From CAZCBX01 sp964497185 (GTDB lineage: Bacteria > Bdellovibrionota_G > JALEGL01 > JAGRMV01): a stretch of 64,000 nucleotides of DNA. The DNA is taken from contig CAZCBX010000012.1 in NCBI GenBank assembly GCA_964497185.1, positions 1-64,000 on the forward strand, read 5' to 3'. A model generated the notes under the pieces. That model saw nothing but the letters and a program-made list of their open reading frames with translations. It searched no databases and was not told where the DNA came from. A program made the position numbers and the translations under genes. Positions 60,350 to 64,000 of the stretch are shown here, piece by piece (the stretch's first letter is position 1; each line of letters begins with the position of its first letter).

Positions 60350-61192
60350 CTAAGTTTGCAAGGGTCTTTGTCCAACCACCATGCGGTCTATTCCAGCCAA
60401 ATCATTGTAACCTTTTACGTCAATCCATCCAGTTTTCTGAAGGCTTTTGAGCAGCGACGCCCCTTGTCCACAACCATGTTCCAGCACCAACCAACCGCCC
60501 GGCTTGGTTTTACAAAACGCTTGCGCTATTAATTCTTCGAGCAGTGCATAACCATCCCGCTCTGCAAAAAGTGCTTCTTCGGGCTCCTGCAACACTTCCG
60601 GTTGCAGCCCGGGTCGATCTTTGGGCGCGACATACGGAAGATTGGCAATGACCAGATCAAAACAATCCTCCACACAAGCAAGCAAATGGGCACGCCGCCA
60701 TTGAACCTGCGCCTGATGTTGGCGGGCGTTTGTCTGAGCGACCTCTAACGCCTCGGCACTCACATCGACCCCAACCACCTGTGCTTCTGGCAGCTCTTTG
60801 GCCAACGTAATGGCAATAACACCACTACCCGTACCCACATCACAAATGTGGGGGGTGCGCATTTTTGAAAAGGTGTTTAAGGTCCAATCAATGAGTTGTT
60901 CGGTTTCGGGCCTTGGAATTAAAACCGAAGGAGATATTGAAAACACCCGACCATAAAACTCTTTTTGCCCAACCAAATACGCCACCGGTATGCGCTTGGC
61001 TCGTTTTTCAATCAGCTGATCAAAAACAACTTTACAGTCAGGTGCAAAGTGCGTGTGTGCATGAATCATTAATTGCTCTTGGGTCCATCTCAATGTGTGG
61101 CACATTAAAACCTTGGCGCTCAAGCGCGCATCTGGCACTCGCGCCTCTTTCAACACTTGCTCTGCTTGATGTATGGCTTGAATGACCGTCAA
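60350..61192 (-). CDS. prmC: Peptide chain release factor N5-glutamine methyltransferase
   Basis: 280 residues. An N-terminal helical domain, then a SAM-binding fold with ICDVGTGSGVIAITLA. The catalytic motif is NLPYVAP rather than the common NPPY; Leu at this position occurs in some lineages. It methylates the GGQ Gln of release factors, encoded just upstream by prfA (4-bp gap). Confidence 0.94.
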   Translation of the reverse strand: MTVIQAIHQAEQVLKEARVPDARLSAKVLMCHTLRWTQEQLMIHAHTHFAPDCKVVFDQLIEKRAKRIPVAYLVGQKEFYGRVFSISPSVLIPRPETEQLIDWTLNTFSKMRTPHICDVGTGSGVIAITLAKELPEAQVVGVDVSAEALEVAQTNARQHQAQVQWRRAHLLACVEDCFDLVIANLPYVAPKDRPGLQPEVLQEPEEALFAERDGYALLEELIAQAFCKTKPGGWLVLEHGCGQGASLLKSLQKTGWIDVKGYNDLAGIDRMVVGQRPLQT

Positions 61193-61195
61193 AAT

Positions 61196-62275
61196 TTATG
61201 AAGCTTTACTTTCACTTTGAAGCAATTCAGCTTGATGGTGGGTGCGCAGTTCGGTGATCACCTCTTCCAAATCGCCTTCCATGACTAGGTCCAATTTATG
61301 CAGCGTGAGATTGATTCGGTGATCGGTCAAACGGTTTTGTGGATAGTTGTACGTGCGAATTCGTTCACTTCGATCGCCGGAGCCCACCATGGATTTACGG
61401 GTTTTTGAAATTTCTGCATGTTGTTTGGCTAGCTCCATATCCAGCAAGCGCGAGGCCAATACTTTCATCGCTTTGGCTTTGTTTTTGTGCTGTGATTTTT
61501 CATCCTGACACACCACCACCAAACCCGATGGCAAATGAGTGATGCGCACAGCCGAGTCTGTTGTGTTAACCGACTGACCCCCTGGCCCACCGGCCCGCAT
61601 AACATCAATTTTTAAATCCTTGTCTTGAATGTTCACATCCACCTCATCGGCCTCTGGCATCACCACCACACTGCACGCCGAAGTATGCACACGTCCTTGT
61701 GTTTCGGTGGCGGGCACCCGCTGCACACGATGCACGCCGCCCTCAAATTTTAGCTGGCTATACACATCCGTGCCATTGATCATGGCGATCACTTCTTTCA
61801 AACCACCCGAGCCCGATTCGCTCTGCGACATAATTTCCAAATTCCACCGATGATTTTCTGCAAAACGAGAATACATACGAAATAAATCCGCGGCGAAAAG
61901 GCCTGCCTCGTCGCCGCCCGTGCCGGCACGAATTTCCAACATTACGTTTTTTGTATCCAAAGGATCCTTGGGCAACAATAGTAGCTGAAGCTTTTCTTCC
62001 AGCGCTTCGATTTGTTGCTCCAGCTCTGGAATTTCTTCTTTGGCCAGTGCAGCCACTTCTTTGTCTGCACCTTTGGACAGCTCATAGTTTTCTTCTAGCT
62101 GTTTTTGAACTGCTTTAAGGGTTCGGTAGCCCTCCACCACTGGCTTGATGTCGGCGTACTCTTTGGAAATTTTATTGTAGAGTTCTCGATTGGAAATCAC
62201 ATCGTTGTCAGACATTTGCATTGAAATGTCCTCAAATTTTTTTTCCACTTCCGCCAATTTTGAAAATATAGACAT
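61196..62275 (-). CDS. prfA: Peptide chain release factor 1
   Basis: 359 residues. The stop-codon tripeptide is P-A-T in RVPATETQGR, and the catalytic GGQ is in AGGPGGQSVNTTDSA, which is the prmC target. It recognises UAA and UAG. First gene of the prfA-prmC-murA operon. The 75-bp gap upstream holds the divergent promoter toward the acyl-CoA synthetase. Confidence 0.97.
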   Translation of the reverse strand: MSIFSKLAEVEKKFEDISMQMSDNDVISNRELYNKISKEYADIKPVVEGYRTLKAVQKQLEENYELSKGADKEVAALAKEEIPELEQQIEALEEKLQLLLLPKDPLDTKNVMLEIRAGTGGDEAGLFAADLFRMYSRFAENHRWNLEIMSQSESGSGGLKEVIAMINGTDVYSQLKFEGGVHRVQRVPATETQGRVHTSACSVVVMPEADEVDVNIQDKDLKIDVMRAGGPGGQSVNTTDSAVRITHLPSGLVVVCQDEKSQHKNKAKAMKVLASRLLDMELAKQHAEISKTRKSMVGSGDRSERIRTYNYPQNRLTDHRINLTLHKLDLVMEGDLEEVITELRTHHQAELLQSESKAS

Positions 62276-62350
62276 GGTCCCATCTTTCGCATAAAACTAA
62301 AGCATACTCCTAACATAGGCCTACGCCCCACGCAACGAAGGAAATCCATC

Positions 62351-64000
62351 TTGTCTCAATTGCACGCTCCATTTACCCCAACCACCATTCCAAATTTGTT
62401 TTTTTATTCTGCAAGGCAGCACCCCACCCGCACCGCTTTTTCTTTTAAAAGCCAAGCACAGTGGCACAACATTTCATACGCCACAGCCCAAAACACCATT
62501 GTTCAAATTGGCCGCCTTTTGATGGACCAAGGCATTGAAGCGGGCGACCGCGTGGCTATTTTTTCTTACAACTGTCCAGAGTGGGTGATGGCTGATTTTG
62601 CCATTCAAGCCATCGGTGCCGTCACGGTACCCCTTTATTCATCCCTCAATGCAGCCCAAGCCTCTCAAATTCTGGAACACGCGCAGGCGAAATTTTTATT
62701 TGTGCAAACACCCAACCACCAAAAAAATTTAATCGAAGAAAAGTCCGACCTGCACTCACTGGGCTTTCAAAGTTTTGAAACCGAAAGCTGGAAGGCATAC
62801 TGCCAGCAAAAGCCCTCATGCACGTCGAAAGATTTTTTCATGCGCATGCGTGAAGTCAAGCCAGACCAGCTGGCCAGCATTGTGTACACCTCCGGCACCA
62901 CCGGAGAGCCCAAAGGGGTGTGTTTGTCTCATCACAACATCGTATCCAACGTATTGACCGCCCTAGACCTAATTCACATTGGTGAGCAAGACGTATCTCT
63001 TTCCTTTTTGCCCCTAAGTCATATGTTTGAACGCATGACTGGCTGTTATTGCGTCTTGTCCAAGGGAGCCAAAATGGCTTTTTGTAGCAATATTTTAGAA
63101 GTGGCCGAAGATCTCAAAGAAGTCCGCCCCACGCTTTTGATGACCGTGCCGCGCCTTTTGGAAAAAATTCACCAAAAAGTATGCAATCAGGTGCTCGAAA
63201 AACCCAAATGGGTGCAGAACTTGTTTCAATATGCCACCGGTCGTCCGACCTCCGGTCTGCTTCGCGCTGTTTTTGAAAAAATGTTTTTTTCTAAAATCCG
63301 TGAAGGCCTTGGCGGCAACTTACGCTTAGTGGTATCGGGCGGCGCGGCGCTCAATCCAGACATCGAGCGTTTTTTTCAGCATTGTGGCTTAACCATTTTG
63401 CAGGGCTATGGCCTGACCGAAACATCCCCCGTGGTGGCCGTTAATCCCCCCGACAACATCAAAATTGGCACCATCGGCCCTGCCATCGAAGGTGTTGAAG
63501 TTCGCATTGCCGATGACGGCGAACTCCAAGTCAAGGGCCCCAATGTGATGGTGGGTTATTTTCGCAACCCCGAAGAAACCAAAGCAGTGATGACCGAAGA
63601 CGGTTATTTTAAAACTGGAGACATCGCCAGCATCGATGAAGACGGATACATTCGCATCACCGACCGCATCAAAGACTTGATCGTGACCTCTGGGGGTAAA
63701 AAAATCGCGCCTCAACCCATCGAACAACAACTACTCAAATCCAGCTGGATCGACCAGGTATGCTTGGTGGGCGAAGGGCAAAAAACCATTGGTGCTTTGA
63801 TTGTGCCGGACTATGACAAAATCAAAACACTGGCCGCCTCCCGAGGCTTGGAAGGGGAAAACATGGCTCGCTTGCTCAGCCACCACGATATTTTAGCCCC
63901 GTTCGAGGAGCAAATCGCACGCGTCAACGAAAACTTGTCGCAATACGAAAAAATCAAAGCCTTCAAACTGCTAGAACATGAATTCACACTGGATCGCGAA
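62351..64000 (+). CDS. Long-chain acyl-CoA synthetase (AMP-forming), 3' end beyond window
   Basis: TTG start with AAGGAAA at 62338-62344. 550 codons are visible, continuing past the edge; the family is usually about 600. ANL-superfamily motifs are YTSGTTGEPKGVCLSHHNI, GGAALNPDIERFF, QGYGLTETSP, and the hinge region DGYFKTGDIASIDEDGYI then DRIKDLI. It activates fatty acids to acyl-CoA, feeding FadE-type beta-oxidation or lipid synthesis. No ATG alternative matches the family N-terminus. Confidence 0.92.
   Translation, partial: MSQLHAPFTPTTIPNLFFYSARQHPTRTAFSFKSQAQWHNISYATAQNTIVQIGRLLMDQGIEAGDRVAIFSYNCPEWVMADFAIQAIGAVTVPLYSSLNAAQASQILEHAQAKFLFVQTPNHQKNLIEEKSDLHSLGFQSFETESWKAYCQQKPSCTSKDFFMRMREVKPDQLASIVYTSGTTGEPKGVCLSHHNIVSNVLTALDLIHIGEQDVSLSFLPLSHMFERMTGCYCVLSKGAKMAFCSNILEVAEDLKEVRPTLLMTVPRLLEKIHQKVCNQVLEKPKWVQNLFQYATGRPTSGLLRAVFEKMFFSKIREGLGGNLRLVVSGGAALNPDIERFFQHCGLTILQGYGLTETSPVVAVNPPDNIKIGTIGPAIEGVEVRIADDGELQVKGPNVMVGYFRNPEETKAVMTEDGYFKTGDIASIDEDGYIRITDRIKDLIVTSGGKKIAPQPIEQQLLKSSWIDQVCLVGEGQKTIGALIVPDYDKIKTLAASRGLEGENMARLLSHHDILAPFEEQIARVNENLSQYEKIKAFKLLEHEFTLDRE

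Noticed and set aside
60600..60660. PrmC motif NLPY instead of NPPY as a sign of a defective enzyme
   Set aside because: The rest of the fold is intact and prfA is adjacent; Leu at this position is tolerated in some lineages, so it is not reported as a finding.

Overview
The window reads as chromosomal DNA of a diderm (Gram-negative) bacterium of moderate GC, most like a delta-proteobacterial-type lineage (Bdellovibrionota/Myxococcota-like). The reasons are lipoproteins and OmpA-family outer-membrane proteins, a J-domain protein with the N-terminal domain common in that group, TrmFO, an OlsF-type fused acyltransferase, a MYXO-CTERM-like sorting tail, and a 61-residue single-histone-fold protein resembling the Bdellovibrio histone. 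The lineage is inference; no rRNA gene is present to settle it.

Layout. 1-7 kb (minus strand): OmpA-family barrel, small lipoprotein, then a very large lipoprotein that runs off the left edge and carries 14 visible DUF11-type repeats. 7-16 kb: secreted EEP-family phosphohydrolase, FadE acyl-CoA dehydrogenase, a nucleotidyltransferase pair between two near-identical palindromes, an M14 peptidase/hydrolase operon, and an OlsF-like acyltransferase operon. 16.5-24 kb: PQQ-type sugar dehydrogenase, a candidate 34-residue gene with its own terminator, sodium:alanine symporter, GIY-YIG protein, osmoprotectant ABC transporter, and a serine hydrolase. 24-30 kb: histone-fold gene beside unusual repeats, KtrB potassium channel with a coupled small membrane protein, LexA, a pyruvate-oxidase-like TPP enzyme, tRNA-Lys and tRNA-Glu, and an AT-rich segment with duplicated tRNA 3' ends and a secreted protein. 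30-40 kb (all minus): DprA, TrmFO, XerC, J-domain protein, DnaK paralogue, class V aminotransferase, SerA-like dehydrogenase and PurA, with REP-like 69-bp palindromes on both sides of the last four. 40-48 kb: HAD protein, LysM protein, CpoB/YbgF, MeaB, PurQ, a HigB-like toxin fusion, CoaE and AccD. 48-59 kb: one 3,615-residue ORF. 59-64 kb: MurA, PrmC and PrfA, diverging from an acyl-CoA synthetase cut by the right edge.

The most striking content is the pair of giant cell-surface loci. At the left, an OmpA-type barrel, a small lipoprotein and a DUF11-repeat lipoprotein are three tightly coupled genes. At 48-59 kb, DUF11-like domains, a calcium-binding-type TSP3 stalk, a sorting-signal-like tail, what looks like an internal signal peptide, a barrel and an OmpA domain are all joined in one reading frame. 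Both look like long surface adhesins or stalks made together with a peptidoglycan-linked outer-membrane partner. The function is inferred from architecture only. The rest is mostly housekeeping: envelope synthesis, fatty acid and CoA metabolism, purine and serine synthesis, and translation termination.
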